Shown in pieces: positions 9,154 to 16,616 of a stretch of 64,000 nucleotides of DNA. A program made the translations under genes and the position numbers. Below the pieces are notes generated by a model that worked only from the letters and a program-made list of their open reading frames with translations, was not told the DNA's origin and did no database searches. Numbering within the stretch: the stretch's first letter is position 1; the number at the start of each line of letters is the position of its first letter. The DNA is from CAZNOG01 sp964574635 (GTDB lineage Bacteria; Bacteroidota; Bacteroidia; Flavobacteriales_D; Cryomorphaceae), in the NCBI GenBank assembly GCA_964574635.1, contig CAZNOG010000017.1, positions 30,556-94,555 on the forward strand, read 5' to 3'.

Positions 9154-9396
9154 TCAAGAGATGGATTTTCTCACTCTTTGGGTGTAATTGCGCAGTGCGG
9201 TTTTCATGTCCACGGCGCTTTCCGCCATGTTGCGGTGGATTTCCAGTGCCGCGATGACGTGCGTAAGTCGTTCTCCATCGTCGTCGCCATCGACTTGGAT
9301 AAGGGGAGGCGTCTCGTTCAATATCGCCTCTTCCGCGGCTTGAAGTGCGGGGATGTCGTATCCTTCAACGAGTTTTTTGATTACGGGAATTTTCAT
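9154..9396 (-). CDS. DUF6952 family small protein
   Basis: 80-residue soluble protein beginning MKIPVIKKLVEGYDIPALQAA, with an acidic centre (VDGDDDGERLTHVIAA). This matches a small conserved Bacteroidota family that I recognise as DUF6952, typically encoded next to a thioredoxin. Its function is unknown. It starts one base after the thioredoxin stop, so they form a two-gene operon; a redox-linked role is inferred only from that pairing. The operon ends at the bidirectional terminator at 9074-9099. Confidence 0.75.
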   Translation of the reverse strand: MKIPVIKKLVEGYDIPALQAAEEAILNETPPLIQVDGDDDGERLTHVIAALEIHRNMAESAVDMKTALRNYTQRVRKSIS

Positions 9397-9397
9397 G

Positions 9398-9715
9398 TCA
9401 AGACAATTTTGCCAAAAGGTTCTCTATGTTTTCCACTTTGGAAGTCGCGGATCCTTCGACGAGTTTTCCGTCCCGGTACACCGCGAAAAACGGCAGATTA
9501 TCTACACCGGCTTCTTTCCGAATGGTTTCGTTCTCCTCCGCATTCACTTCGTAAAACGACACCCCGCCGTAGCGTTCGTCCTCGGAAAGCCTTCTGTATT
9601 TGGGCGCAATCAATTTGCACGATCCGCACCAGTCGGCATAGAATTTAACGATTGCTTTGTCATCGGTGGCAAGCGTGGATTTAATCTCGCCGTCGGTTAT
9701 TTTTTGTATCGCCAT
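9398..9715 (-). CDS. Thioredoxin family protein
   Basis: 105 residues with a complete thioredoxin fold. The active site is WCGSC (Cys30 and Cys33), a variant of the classical WCGPC, and the cis-Pro lies in DNLPFFAVYRDGK. There is no signal peptide, so it should act in the cytoplasm as a disulfide reductase or as a partner for peroxidases. A Ser for Pro in the active site usually shifts redox potential, which suggests a specialised rather than the main thioredoxin. The start at 9715 follows a -7 element at 9745-9752. It is co-transcribed with DUF6952. Confidence 0.9.
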   Translation of the reverse strand: MAIQKITDGEIKSTLATDDKAIVKFYADWCGSCKLIAPKYRRLSEDERYGGVSFYEVNAEENETIRKEAGVDNLPFFAVYRDGKLVEGSATSKVENIENLLAKLS

Positions 9716-9744
9716 TTCCGTTTATGTTTATAATTTCAACACCA

Positions 9745-9752
9745 CAAAAATA
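9745..9752 (-). promoter_or_regulatory. -7 promoter element TATTTTTG for the thioredoxin operon
   Basis: Exact TAnnTTTG match on the minus strand, 29 bases before the ATG at 9715. A -33 element is not clear. Confidence 0.5.
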
Positions 9753-9854
9753 CGGCTTTCAAAGGGAAGGGTCCGCCGAATATCATACGTATTTTCTATA
9801 CCCTGTTAGGCTTTTTCTCTTACTTCCTTCGTCTCGTCGAGAATCCTGCGAGAA

Positions 9855-10628
9855 TCAATCCTCGGTTTTGGCGCGGTTCCAGTACACGTCCATTTCATCG
9901 AGGTTCATGTCGGAAAGTTTCTTTCCGTCCTTCGCCGATTCACGTTCCAGGAATTCGAACCGCGATTTGAACTTTCGGTTGGTTCGTTCCAGTGCATCGT
10001 CGGGATTCACGCCGATGAAACGCGCGTAGTTGATCAGGGAGAAAAGCACGTCGCCGAGTTCACCCTCAACGTTGTCTCCCCCCGTTTCCACTTCTTCCCT
10101 GAGCTCCGACAATTCTTCCTGCACTTTGGCCCAGACCTGCTCGGCGTTGTCCCAATCGAAGCCCACACCCCGCGCCTTGTCCTGCATGCGCGACGCCTTG
10201 ATCAGTGAAGGCAAGGATCGAGGCACTCCTTCCAATACCGATTTCTTGCCCTCTTTCAATTTGATTTTTTCCCAATTGGCCTTGACCTCTTCTTCATCTG
10301 CAACCTCCGTATCGCCGTAAATATGCGGGTGGCGGTGGATCAACTTTTCGCAGACCCCGTTGAGCACGTCCGCCACGTCGAAAGCGCCTTTCTCTTCGCC
10401 GATTTTGGAGTAAAAAACCATGTGCAACATTAAGTCGCCCAGCTCTTTGCGCACCTCATCCATATCGTCGTCCACGATGGCGTCGCTGAGTTCGTACATC
10501 TCTTCGATGCTGAGATGCCGCAACGATTCCATGGTCTGCTTCCTGTCCCAGGGACATTTTTCGCGCAATTCGTCCATGACGACGAGCAATCGCTCGAAGG
10601 CCTTCAATTTCTCCTCTCTGTTCTTCAT
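9855..10628 (-). CDS. mazG: Nucleoside triphosphate pyrophosphohydrolase MazG
   Basis: 257-residue all-alpha NTP pyrophosphatase that hydrolyses (d)NTPs to NMP and PPi and sanitises nucleotide pools. It has the tandem MazG layout: the first domain holds CPWDRKQTMESL, the metal-binding EEMYELSDAI and ELGDLMLHMVFYSKIG; the second holds a degenerate copy, EELSELREEV with GELGDVLFSLINYARF. GVPRSLPSLIKASRMQDKA is a family hallmark. Length is normal. The start at 10628 is preferred to an in-frame GTG six bases upstream because the -7 promoter element ends only five bases before the ATG, implying a leaderless or near-leaderless mRNA. Confidence 0.95.
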   Translation of the reverse strand: MKNREEKLKAFERLLVVMDELREKCPWDRKQTMESLRHLSIEEMYELSDAIVDDDMDEVRKELGDLMLHMVFYSKIGEEKGAFDVADVLNGVCEKLIHRHPHIYGDTEVADEEEVKANWEKIKLKEGKKSVLEGVPRSLPSLIKASRMQDKARGVGFDWDNAEQVWAKVQEELSELREEVETGGDNVEGELGDVLFSLINYARFIGVNPDDALERTNRKFKSRFEFLERESAKDGKKLSDMNLDEMDVYWNRAKTED

Positions 10629-10633
10629 ACCCA

Positions 10634-10641
10634 CAAAATTA
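10634..10641 (-). promoter_or_regulatory. -7 promoter element TAATTTTG abutting the mazG start
   Basis: Exact TAnnTTTG match on the minus strand, ending five bases before the mazG ATG, so transcription should start at or next to the start codon. Confidence 0.5.
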
Positions 10642-10776
10642 ATTCTTTTTCACTCAGGCTTTCCCGAACTCGATCCCCGACGATGAGCGCATTCCTTTTG
10701 TCGTGAGCGATGGTCAAGGGGGCGGAATTACTTGGGATTTTCCTTCTCGGAAATTCGGCCATTTCACCGCGTAGGC

Positions 10777-10784
10777 TATTTTTG
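10777..10784 (+). promoter_or_regulatory. -7 promoter element TATTTTTG before the acyloxyacyl hydrolase
   Basis: Exact TAnnTTTG match ending five bases before the ATG at 10790, again suggesting a near-leaderless transcript. Confidence 0.5.
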
Positions 10785-10789
10785 ACCCC

Positions 10790-11893
10790 ATGTGGTCGAA
10801 TTCTACCCCGTACGTCTTGTGTTTGCTCCTTGGCTTTTGGACCACCATCGCGACGTGTCAAGAAACGCAAACGGAGTGGAAATTCAGCGCGGCGCCTTTC
10901 ACCGGATTCATTATCCCACATCACCCCGAAATGGAATACCTTCAGAATGACAGGCTCGTCGGGGTGGAATTGTCGGGGTCGCTTCGGTCGGATGGCCGCA
11001 AAGATTGGCACCATTGGTACAATTTTCCGGAATGGGGGTTCATCGTCGATCTGTACGACTACGGTTCGCCCTACCTCGGCAAGGGTGCGACGGGCAAAAT
11101 CTTCATCGACTTGCCGATCGACAAGAAGAGGTTGTTTTTTCTCAAGCTGTCCTTCGGCGCAGGATACGTGGAAAAGATCTTCGATCCGGACGAAAACGTG
11201 CACAATTCCGCCATCGGTTCAAAACTGAACGCCGCTCTGGGAGTGGAAGGCCATTTTCGGATAGAGGCGGGGAAGCATTTGGAAATTCATCCGGGCATCG
11301 CCCTGTACCACCTTTCCAACGGAGCGTTTCAAATGCCCAACTCGGGCGTCAACATGCCGGTTTTGAAATTGGGACTGGCTTACCGACCCTACGGCGGCAA
11401 TCCTCCACAAAGGGAAGAGAGAGAATTCAGCCGGAAATCGTCCCGATTAAATCTGGGGGCATCCTTCGGCGCGAAGGAAATCAAACCCATAGGCGGGTCC
11501 AAATACTTGGCGGGGAACGTGTTCGCAGATTGGGTATTCCGCGTTTCTCCCAAATCGTCCTTCGGCGCCGAGGGAGGATTGAACTACAACGAAAGCTTGC
11601 GACACCGCTTGGCCGACATCCACAAACCTCCCGGTGAACGCACTTACAATTACCGTCCCTACATCGCCGCCTTGTACCAGCTACACTTCGACCCGCTGGT
11701 AATTCGATTTGCCGTGGGAAACTACATTTCACCGAAATTCACCGGCGACGGCACCGTGTTCATGCGCTACCATCTCGTCTACGAGTGGCGGGATTGGCAA
11801 GTGTTCTGCGGACTGAAATCGCATTACGCCAAAGCCGACCACATGGAGATCGGACTCAGCCGTCGTATTCTCTCATTCAAATCATCCACGTAG
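10790..11893 (+). CDS. PagL-like acyloxyacyl hydrolase (lipid A deacylase)
   Basis: 367-residue outer-membrane beta-barrel with a signal peptide ending near TIATCQ. The segment YHLSNGAFQMPNSGVNMP contains the His-x-Ser-Asn pair (His174, Ser176) of PagL-type lipid A 3-O-deacylases, conserved in the longer Bacteroidota acyloxyacyl hydrolase family. The rest shows alternating Gly and aromatic strands. It would trim acyl chains from lipid A in the outer membrane, changing LPS packing or host recognition; activity is inferred from the motif. Its TAG stop overlaps the GTG start of the following GIN-domain lipoprotein, so the two are co-translated. Confidence 0.82.
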   Translation: MWSNSTPYVLCLLLGFWTTIATCQETQTEWKFSAAPFTGFIIPHHPEMEYLQNDRLVGVELSGSLRSDGRKDWHHWYNFPEWGFIVDLYDYGSPYLGKGATGKIFIDLPIDKKRLFFLKLSFGAGYVEKIFDPDENVHNSAIGSKLNAALGVEGHFRIEAGKHLEIHPGIALYHLSNGAFQMPNSGVNMPVLKLGLAYRPYGGNPPQREEREFSRKSSRLNLGASFGAKEIKPIGGSKYLAGNVFADWVFRVSPKSSFGAEGGLNYNESLRHRLADIHKPPGERTYNYRPYIAALYQLHFDPLVIRFAVGNYISPKFTGDGTVFMRYHLVYEWRDWQVFCGLKSHYAKADHMEIGLSRRILSFKSST

Positions 11894-12636
11894 TGAAAGC
11901 CCTCGGATCCATTCGGTGTCTATTCGCCCTGGTAATTTCAGGTTTCCTCCTGACTTCCTGCCTCGAAGAAGGAGGGTGCTTCACGGGGTTCGGCGAACGC
12001 AGAACGGAGGTGAGGGAATTTCCGCATTTCGACCGCGTATACCTGGAAGGCCGATTGGACGTGACTTACTACCGGGATTCCGCCTACCGCGTGGAGGTTT
12101 CCTATGGACACAAATTGATGGAAAGCATATCCACGAAACTCGAGGGAAACACACTCATAATCAGCAACGAAGTGGCTTGCAAAGGATTGCGAGACCCGGG
12201 AAAAGTCGCCCGCATCGCCATCTACGCTCCCGAAATCACCTACCTCAACAACAAGCTCGCGGGCGACTTGTCCTTCCACGACACCCTCCGTACGGGTACT
12301 TTTACCTACGAACAATGGCAATCAAACGGGGAAATACGCCTGCTCTTGAACACCGACACCGCGAAGGTTTTCGCGCACGTGGGCTACACGCGCATCACCG
12401 TAAAAGGTCGCACCGACGTGGCTGAAATATATTCGGTGAGTTCCGGACCCTTAGACGCCCTGAACCTGCGCTCCCGCCTTCTTTGGGCGAACAATTCCTC
12501 CACCCGCGACATGACCGTATACGCATCCGAATACCTCTTCGCCTTCGTGGGCCGAAACGGTGGTATCCGGTACGCCGGCGACCCCGACGTGGTGGAGACG
12601 GACATCGTGGGTTCCGGCAGTGTCCGACCCTATTGA
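11893..12636 (+). CDS. DUF2807 (GIN domain) lipoprotein
   Basis: 247-residue lipoprotein. The signal peptide ends in the lipobox LLTSC (Cys23). The body is a right-handed beta-helix-like GIN or 'head' domain (DUF2807): FPHFDRVYLEGRLDVTYY opens it, followed by short repeated strands such as LEGNTLIISN and YTRITVKGRTDVAEIY. The family is common and of unknown function in Bacteroidota. The start is GTG at 11893, which shares its G with the TAG of the deacylase, giving clear translational coupling; upstream in-frame codons lie inside the previous gene. It may sit beside the deacylase at the outer membrane. Confidence 0.85.
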   Translation: MKALGSIRCLFALVISGFLLTSCLEEGGCFTGFGERRTEVREFPHFDRVYLEGRLDVTYYRDSAYRVEVSYGHKLMESISTKLEGNTLIISNEVACKGLRDPGKVARIAIYAPEITYLNNKLAGDLSFHDTLRTGTFTYEQWQSNGEIRLLLNTDTAKVFAHVGYTRITVKGRTDVAEIYSVSSGPLDALNLRSRLLWANNSSTRDMTVYASEYLFAFVGRNGGIRYAGDPDVVETDIVGSGSVRPY

Positions 12637-12686
12637 TTCCGGGGTTTCCCAAGCCCTACCGGCTGAGATATCTGCCGTGATTTTCG

Positions 12687-12694
12687 TACCTTTG
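12687..12694 (+). promoter_or_regulatory. -7 promoter element TACCTTTG
   Basis: Exact TAnnTTTG match ending 17 bases before the ATG at 12712. Confidence 0.5.
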
Positions 12695-12711
12695 TACCAA
12701 AGCAAAAACTC

Positions 12712-12906
12712 ATGTTGCAAGTCATTTTAATATCGATTGTACTGCTTGGACTGGCCTTCGCCGGCATCGCGATCAAGATTTTGGTGAAGAAAAACGGTGA
12801 GTTCGCCGGTACTTGCGCAAGCAACAATCCGGTCCTGCAAGAAGACGGCGCCGCCTGCGGTGCGTGTGGTGCCCGCCCCAACGAACAGTGTCGAAGAGAC
12901 GACTGA
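12712..12906 (+). CDS. Small single-span membrane protein with Cys motif
   Basis: 64 residues: one transmembrane helix (VILISIVLLGLAFAGIAI), a short basic stretch (KILVKKNG), then a Cys-rich tail, CASNNP and CGACGARPNEQC. Similar short membrane proteins occur next to apbE in Bacteroidota, and here the apbE gene lies convergently 9 bases downstream. The two CxxC-like cysteines could bind metal or a flavin-transfer partner, but this is only an idea. Its own promoter element supports it being a real gene. Confidence 0.7.
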   Translation: MLQVILISIVLLGLAFAGIAIKILVKKNGEFAGTCASNNPVLQEDGAACGACGARPNEQCRRDD

Positions 12907-12915
12907 TCGCGGTTT

Positions 12916-13980
12916 CTATTTCACCTCTTCCATCAGTCCCCGAATCGAAGGGGAAGCATAGGTCTTCAGTTCACCCCCTTCGTGGTAAATCGTGAAGACC
13001 CCCATTCCCAATTCCGGGTGTTCTTCCACGAACTGTCTGGTTTTATCGGGACCCCACACCATAAAGGCCGTCGCGTAGGCGTCCGCCAGCGCGGCGTTCG
13101 GTGCCATCACCGTCACACTCAACAATTGATGATCCACGGGCCGACCCGTGCGGGGGTCGATCGTGTGTGAAAATTTCTTCCCGTCCACTTCGTAAAACTT
13201 GCGGTAGGTTCCCGAAGTAGCCACGGCCATTCCCGACACTTCCACGATGGCCTCCAACTCCCGCGGCGAGTCGGGCGATACGGGCTTATCGATGCCGATG
13301 CGCCACTTTTCCCCGTTTTGATTCACGCCCGAGGCAAACAGCTCTCCCCCGAGTTCGATCATGAAATTCTCCGCGCCCTTGGAGCGCAAATAATCGGTAA
13401 GAATATCCACCGAATACCCCGGGGCGTACGAATTCACGTCGAAAGCCACGCCTTGGGGCTTCGAGAAGAAGACTCCACCTTCTTCCAAACGCCGGACGGT
13501 AAAATCGTAGGTGACCAAGGATTTCAACGAATCGGGATTCGCGTTTTCTTTCAGCCTCCCCCCTCCCAGACCGAACCCCCAAGCGCGCACGAGAGGCATG
13601 ACCATCGGGTGGAAGGCTCCTCCCGTGCGTTCGCTGACCTCTTTCCCAAATTGAAACACGGAGATGAACAAGGTGTCGAATACCGTTACCGTGTCGGCAC
13701 TATTGAAGAGAGAGAGCACCGAAGCCGTATCCCACGCCGAAAGCGAGTGATCGATGTAATCGAGGATGGAATCGATGCCCGCCTTGTCGACTTCCACCGA
13801 ATCAGTGTACTTAATGGTGTAGGTCGTACCTTGTGCTTCTCCGTGAATTTCCGTCAGAGGCCTTTTCTCGGCGGGTCGCTCGTTGGAACAGGCAAAGAGA
13901 AACGCGACGAGGAAAACCACGCTCGCCGAAGGGAAACGCCGGAAGGGAGCGGTTAAATTTCTAAGAAAAGTGGTGGGCAT
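12916..13980 (-). CDS. apbE: FAD:protein FMN transferase, ApbE lipoprotein
   Basis: 354-residue Mg2+-dependent flavin transferase that attaches FMN covalently to Thr or Ser of target proteins such as Na+-NQR or Rnf subunits. The signal peptide ends in the lipobox FLFACS (Cys31). Family signatures are GEAQGTTYTIKY, GGAFHPMVMPLV, FDVNSYAPGYSVD (the usual DLGGIAKGYAVD region), ELGGELFASG, VSGMAVATSGTYRKF, HTIDPRTGRPV and ALADAYATAFMV. The Asp and Thr of the metal site (ADAYATA) are kept. The ATG at 13980 gives the normal signal peptide; the frame upstream lacks signal character. No flavoprotein target gene is adjacent. Confidence 0.95.
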   Translation of the reverse strand: MPTTFLRNLTAPFRRFPSASVVFLVAFLFACSNERPAEKRPLTEIHGEAQGTTYTIKYTDSVEVDKAGIDSILDYIDHSLSAWDTASVLSLFNSADTVTVFDTLFISVFQFGKEVSERTGGAFHPMVMPLVRAWGFGLGGGRLKENANPDSLKSLVTYDFTVRRLEEGGVFFSKPQGVAFDVNSYAPGYSVDILTDYLRSKGAENFMIELGGELFASGVNQNGEKWRIGIDKPVSPDSPRELEAIVEVSGMAVATSGTYRKFYEVDGKKFSHTIDPRTGRPVDHQLLSVTVMAPNAALADAYATAFMVWGPDKTRQFVEEHPELGMGVFTIYHEGGELKTYASPSIRGLMEEVK

Positions 13981-14105
13981 GGCGGCGTATTGGAGGATGG
14001 ATTTCTTTAATATCGAACGGTCGCGAAGGTACGAAGCGGAAAATTTTCCGGGGAACCACGATATTCGGAACTTCCGAATTCGGATTCGGAGTTTAGCACA
14101 GTGCA

Positions 14106-14693
14106 ATGAGAAAACAATTGTTCATAGCCGGGGCGGTCACCATTTTGGGCTTCCCCATTTCGGGATGGTTTTTACTGCGGTGGTTCGAAGACGATGCCTT
14201 GGCGGTGATGACGAGATCGACGGAGGGAATCGGTCAACAGGTCCTCGTCGGCGTCTTGGTGGGAATCGCAGCGGGATACGGTGCCAAATGGCTGGTCACC
14301 CGCTCCTTCATGAAACCCGTGGAAGAGAAATATTCCGTGTTCATTCATCGTTTGAACCTGTCCCTTCCCGCCATCATCGGACTGTCGATTTGCGCCGGAT
14401 TCGGCGAGGAACTGTTCTTCCGCGGAGCACTTCAACCCCTTTTGGGCGTGTGGTTGACCGCGATCATTTTCGTCGCTATTCACGGATACCTCAACCCGTT
14501 CAAATGGAGAATTTCGGTATACGGAATCTACATGACCGTCGCCATTGCGGTGCTGGGATTCATGACCGACCTACAGGGAATTTGGTCTGCTTGCGTCGCG
14601 CACACCATGATCGACGTCATTCTCTTCCGTCACTTGGTGACCACCGGAAAACGCCTGAAACAAGCCCACGCTTACGATGAAGACATTCTCTAA
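14106..14693 (+). CDS. CPBP family intramembrane glutamic protease
   Basis: 195-residue multi-pass membrane protein of the CAAX protease and bacteriocin-processing (Abi) family. Motif 1 is GEELFFRGA (Glu101, Glu102, Arg106), motif 2 is FVAIHGYLNP (His126), and motif 3 is AHTMID near residue 163, together forming the intramembrane glutamic protease site. Five to six hydrophobic helices are seen. The family includes self-immunity, anchoring and prenyl-protein proteases, so the substrate cannot be assigned. The 3' end overlaps the start of the next gene by 17 bases, indicating an operon with the secreted protein at 14677. Confidence 0.9.
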   Translation: MRKQLFIAGAVTILGFPISGWFLLRWFEDDALAVMTRSTEGIGQQVLVGVLVGIAAGYGAKWLVTRSFMKPVEEKYSVFIHRLNLSLPAIIGLSICAGFGEELFFRGALQPLLGVWLTAIIFVAIHGYLNPFKWRISVYGIYMTVAIAVLGFMTDLQGIWSACVAHTMIDVILFRHLVTTGKRLKQAHAYDEDIL

Positions 14694-15588
14694 ACCAATA
14701 CTTTGCATCTCGTTCATCGCCGCGTGCTTTTTGCCCCGATCGGGTGCGGCGCAGGAATTCATTCTCCGCGAAGCAACGGCCACAGTCCATCAACCCCACA
14801 ACCTCGAAGCGTACTGGAAGGAGGATTTCATCGAGATCAACCTGTACGAAATCACCACCACCGGCGCCTCTGAGAAAGCCGAGGCGATTTTGATTTATTC
14901 TCGATCGACCCTTCCGTCGGAGATGCCGGTCCTTAAAGGCGACTTCATCCTCCCTTCCTCGGGAATGGATTATCCCTCCCACACGGAAGTTTGGACTCCC
15001 TTGGATTACCCCGCACACCCCGCCACACGTCGCGTAAAAATGCACTGGGATTCGGAAAAGGAAACGACCGAAACTCAATTGCAAATCCGTGGCCGCGAAA
15101 TGGAAATCGTCGTGTCGAAAGCGGGCCAATCCGATACCACCCTGCTCCCGGCAACGTACTTGGAAGACGACGTCCGCAACCGCATCCGCTTTGATCCCGG
15201 CACCCTGCCTCTCGGAAAAATTCAAATGGTTCCTTCCCTCTCGCGGATCCCGGACAGTTCTTATTTTCCCGGTATTCACGAGGCCGTGGCCAACTTGTTC
15301 ATAAAAGTCAAGGACGACGCGGGAAAACAAGTGGAGACGTACAACTACCACCTGAATTATCCTCAGCTCGGCATCAGCTTGATGATCGAGTGCGAGAGCA
15401 CTTTTCCTTACCGAATCCTGAAATTCGTGGAGATGCGAAAGCATACCGACAAAAGCCAATCGTACACTTCCACCGCCGTGGTCAAAAACCACGTCTATCG
15501 TCTGGCGCCCGAAACCAAAGAGGAATGGGAAGCATTATGGGAATCGTTTGGCGTCCAAAACCCACCCGATTTGAGGAAAATGCGATGA
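14677..15588 (+). CDS. Secreted protein of unknown function
   Basis: 303 residues with a signal peptide (MKTFSKPILCISFIAACF, cleavage near GAAQ) and no later membrane segment. The body is predicted mostly beta, with repeated short hydrophobic strands (EAILIYSRSTLP, MEIVVSKAG, ANLFIKVKDDAG, NYHLNYPQLGISLMIE). I do not recognise a domain. The start overlaps the end of the CPBP protease by 17 bases, so the two are probably expressed together; the secreted protein might be a substrate or effector of that protease, but nothing in the sequence proves it. It ends tail-to-tail with the DUF2911 gene with no spacer. Confidence 0.6.
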   Translation: MKTFSKPILCISFIAACFLPRSGAAQEFILREATATVHQPHNLEAYWKEDFIEINLYEITTTGASEKAEAILIYSRSTLPSEMPVLKGDFILPSSGMDYPSHTEVWTPLDYPAHPATRRVKMHWDSEKETTETQLQIRGREMEIVVSKAGQSDTTLLPATYLEDDVRNRIRFDPGTLPLGKIQMVPSLSRIPDSSYFPGIHEAVANLFIKVKDDAGKQVETYNYHLNYPQLGISLMIECESTFPYRILKFVEMRKHTDKSQSYTSTAVVKNHVYRLAPETKEEWEALWESFGVQNPPDLRKMR

Positions 15589-16101
15589 TTATTCGACCTC
15601 GAAAGACAGTCGGAGCTTTTCCCAAGCCATGGTCACCACACCGCGCTCACTCACGGTAAAAGTCAGCCTTTCCTCCGATTCGTCCACCATTTTGGGCCTC
15701 ACCTGAAAACGCACCACATCCTTGCCCGGATCATAATTGTAGGCACCCCATTGGTCCCACACCGAGTTGAGAATCACCGTCCACTCCCCTTCGCTCGGGA
15801 TGGTGAACAAGCTGTACTTCCCGGCGGGAACCGTCTTCCCGCCCACCTTCATGTCGCTGCTGAGCGTGATCGTCGTCGCTTCGTTCGCACCCGTTCGCCA
15901 CACCTCGCCGTAAGGCACGAGTTCACCCCAAATTTCCCGGCCTTTCACCCCCGGCGAGCTGTAGTCGACGGTCACTTCTCCGGCCGTGGTTTCCGCGGTG
16001 GCGGAGCGGGGCGGGCTCGGTCGGTCGGTTTTGTCCTGGGCCTGCATGGATAGGGCCGACATCAAGAAAAATGCGAGAAAGGGAGCGATCACTCGGTTCA
16101 T
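15589..16101 (-). CDS. DUF2911 domain secreted protein
   Basis: 170 residues: signal peptide (FLAFFLMSALSMQAQ), then a DUF2911 domain with the hallmark sequences SATAETTAGEVTVDYSSPGVKG, REIWGELVPYGEVWRTGANE and KVGGKTVPAGKYSLFTIP. The family is widespread in Bacteroidota and probably forms a periplasmic beta-sandwich; function unknown. The ATG at 16101 starts the signal peptide; the open frame extends upstream to 16149 but that part (HPQKPK) is encoded by a copy of the TTTTTGTGGG motif and is likely untranslated leader. It converges exactly with the upstream secreted protein gene. Confidence 0.88.
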   Translation of the reverse strand: MNRVIAPFLAFFLMSALSMQAQDKTDRPSPPRSATAETTAGEVTVDYSSPGVKGREIWGELVPYGEVWRTGANEATTITLSSDMKVGGKTVPAGKYSLFTIPSEGEWTVILNSVWDQWGAYNYDPGKDVVRFQVRPKMVDESEERLTFTVSERGVVTMAWEKLRLSFEVE

Positions 16102-16119
16102 GGTGTAGGTGGATTTGGG

Positions 16120-16129
16120 TTTTTGTGGG
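16120..16129 (+). repeat. Copy of short recurrent motif TTTTTGTGGG
   Basis: Exact copy within TTTGGGTTTTTGTGGGTGA, in the leader of the DUF2911 gene 19 bases upstream of its ATG. Confidence 0.6.
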
Positions 16130-16145
16130 TGAGGACTCTTGGCGG

Positions 16146-16559
16146 TCATTCTTTGCTGATTTTGTGAATGTCGTTGTTATCACGTTCAATCATGTCCTTC
16201 ACGATTTGGATTCGCTTGCCCACCATCGCCATCTCTCGGTGGTTATGGCGCAGCAGCCATTCCAAGGCGTTCTCGTCGCCGTCGCCTAATCGGGCGACCA
16301 TGGCGAGAACGTCAAACTTATGCATTTCCAGCCAAGCGATGGCGTTCTTGTTTCCTTCCGCTCCGGAAATAGTGGCGGCAAGGTGCTGAAAGCCATTCTC
16401 CAACAGCCATTTCTTGGCGTCGTCCTTGTTGTTCAACGCATAGACGAAGATACCGAGTTCTCGATACCCGTTCAACAATAGCCACTCCCGTATCCGCTTG
16501 TTGCCGTCGATGGCCTCTGCCCAGGCCACGAGCACTTTTGCGGGATAACTCATCTTCAT
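16146..16559 (-). CDS. Cytosolic repeat protein of unknown function
   Basis: 137-residue soluble, helix-rich protein with no signal peptide. It is built of about four degenerate repeats of 28-32 residues, each ending in a W(L/A)-L/M pair followed by Gly or Asn: IREWLLLNGYRELGIFVYAL, AKKWLLENGFQHLAATISGA, AIAWLEMHKFDVLAMVARLG, ALEWLLRHNHREMAMVGK. The pattern recalls ankyrin or HEAT-like helical hairpins, possibly a protein-interaction scaffold. The start MKMSYPAKV at 16559 is preferred to the upstream frame, which has no conserved-looking sequence. I recall similar proteins in other Bacteroidota but know no function. Confidence 0.7.
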   Translation of the reverse strand: MKMSYPAKVLVAWAEAIDGNKRIREWLLLNGYRELGIFVYALNNKDDAKKWLLENGFQHLAATISGAEGNKNAIAWLEMHKFDVLAMVARLGDGDENALEWLLRHNHREMAMVGKRIQIVKDMIERDNNDIHKISKE

Positions 16560-16616
16560 TCTACTTCTATTTTTTGAATTCCGTACTTTCGGTTCACACA
16601 CCGATAATTCGACCCT

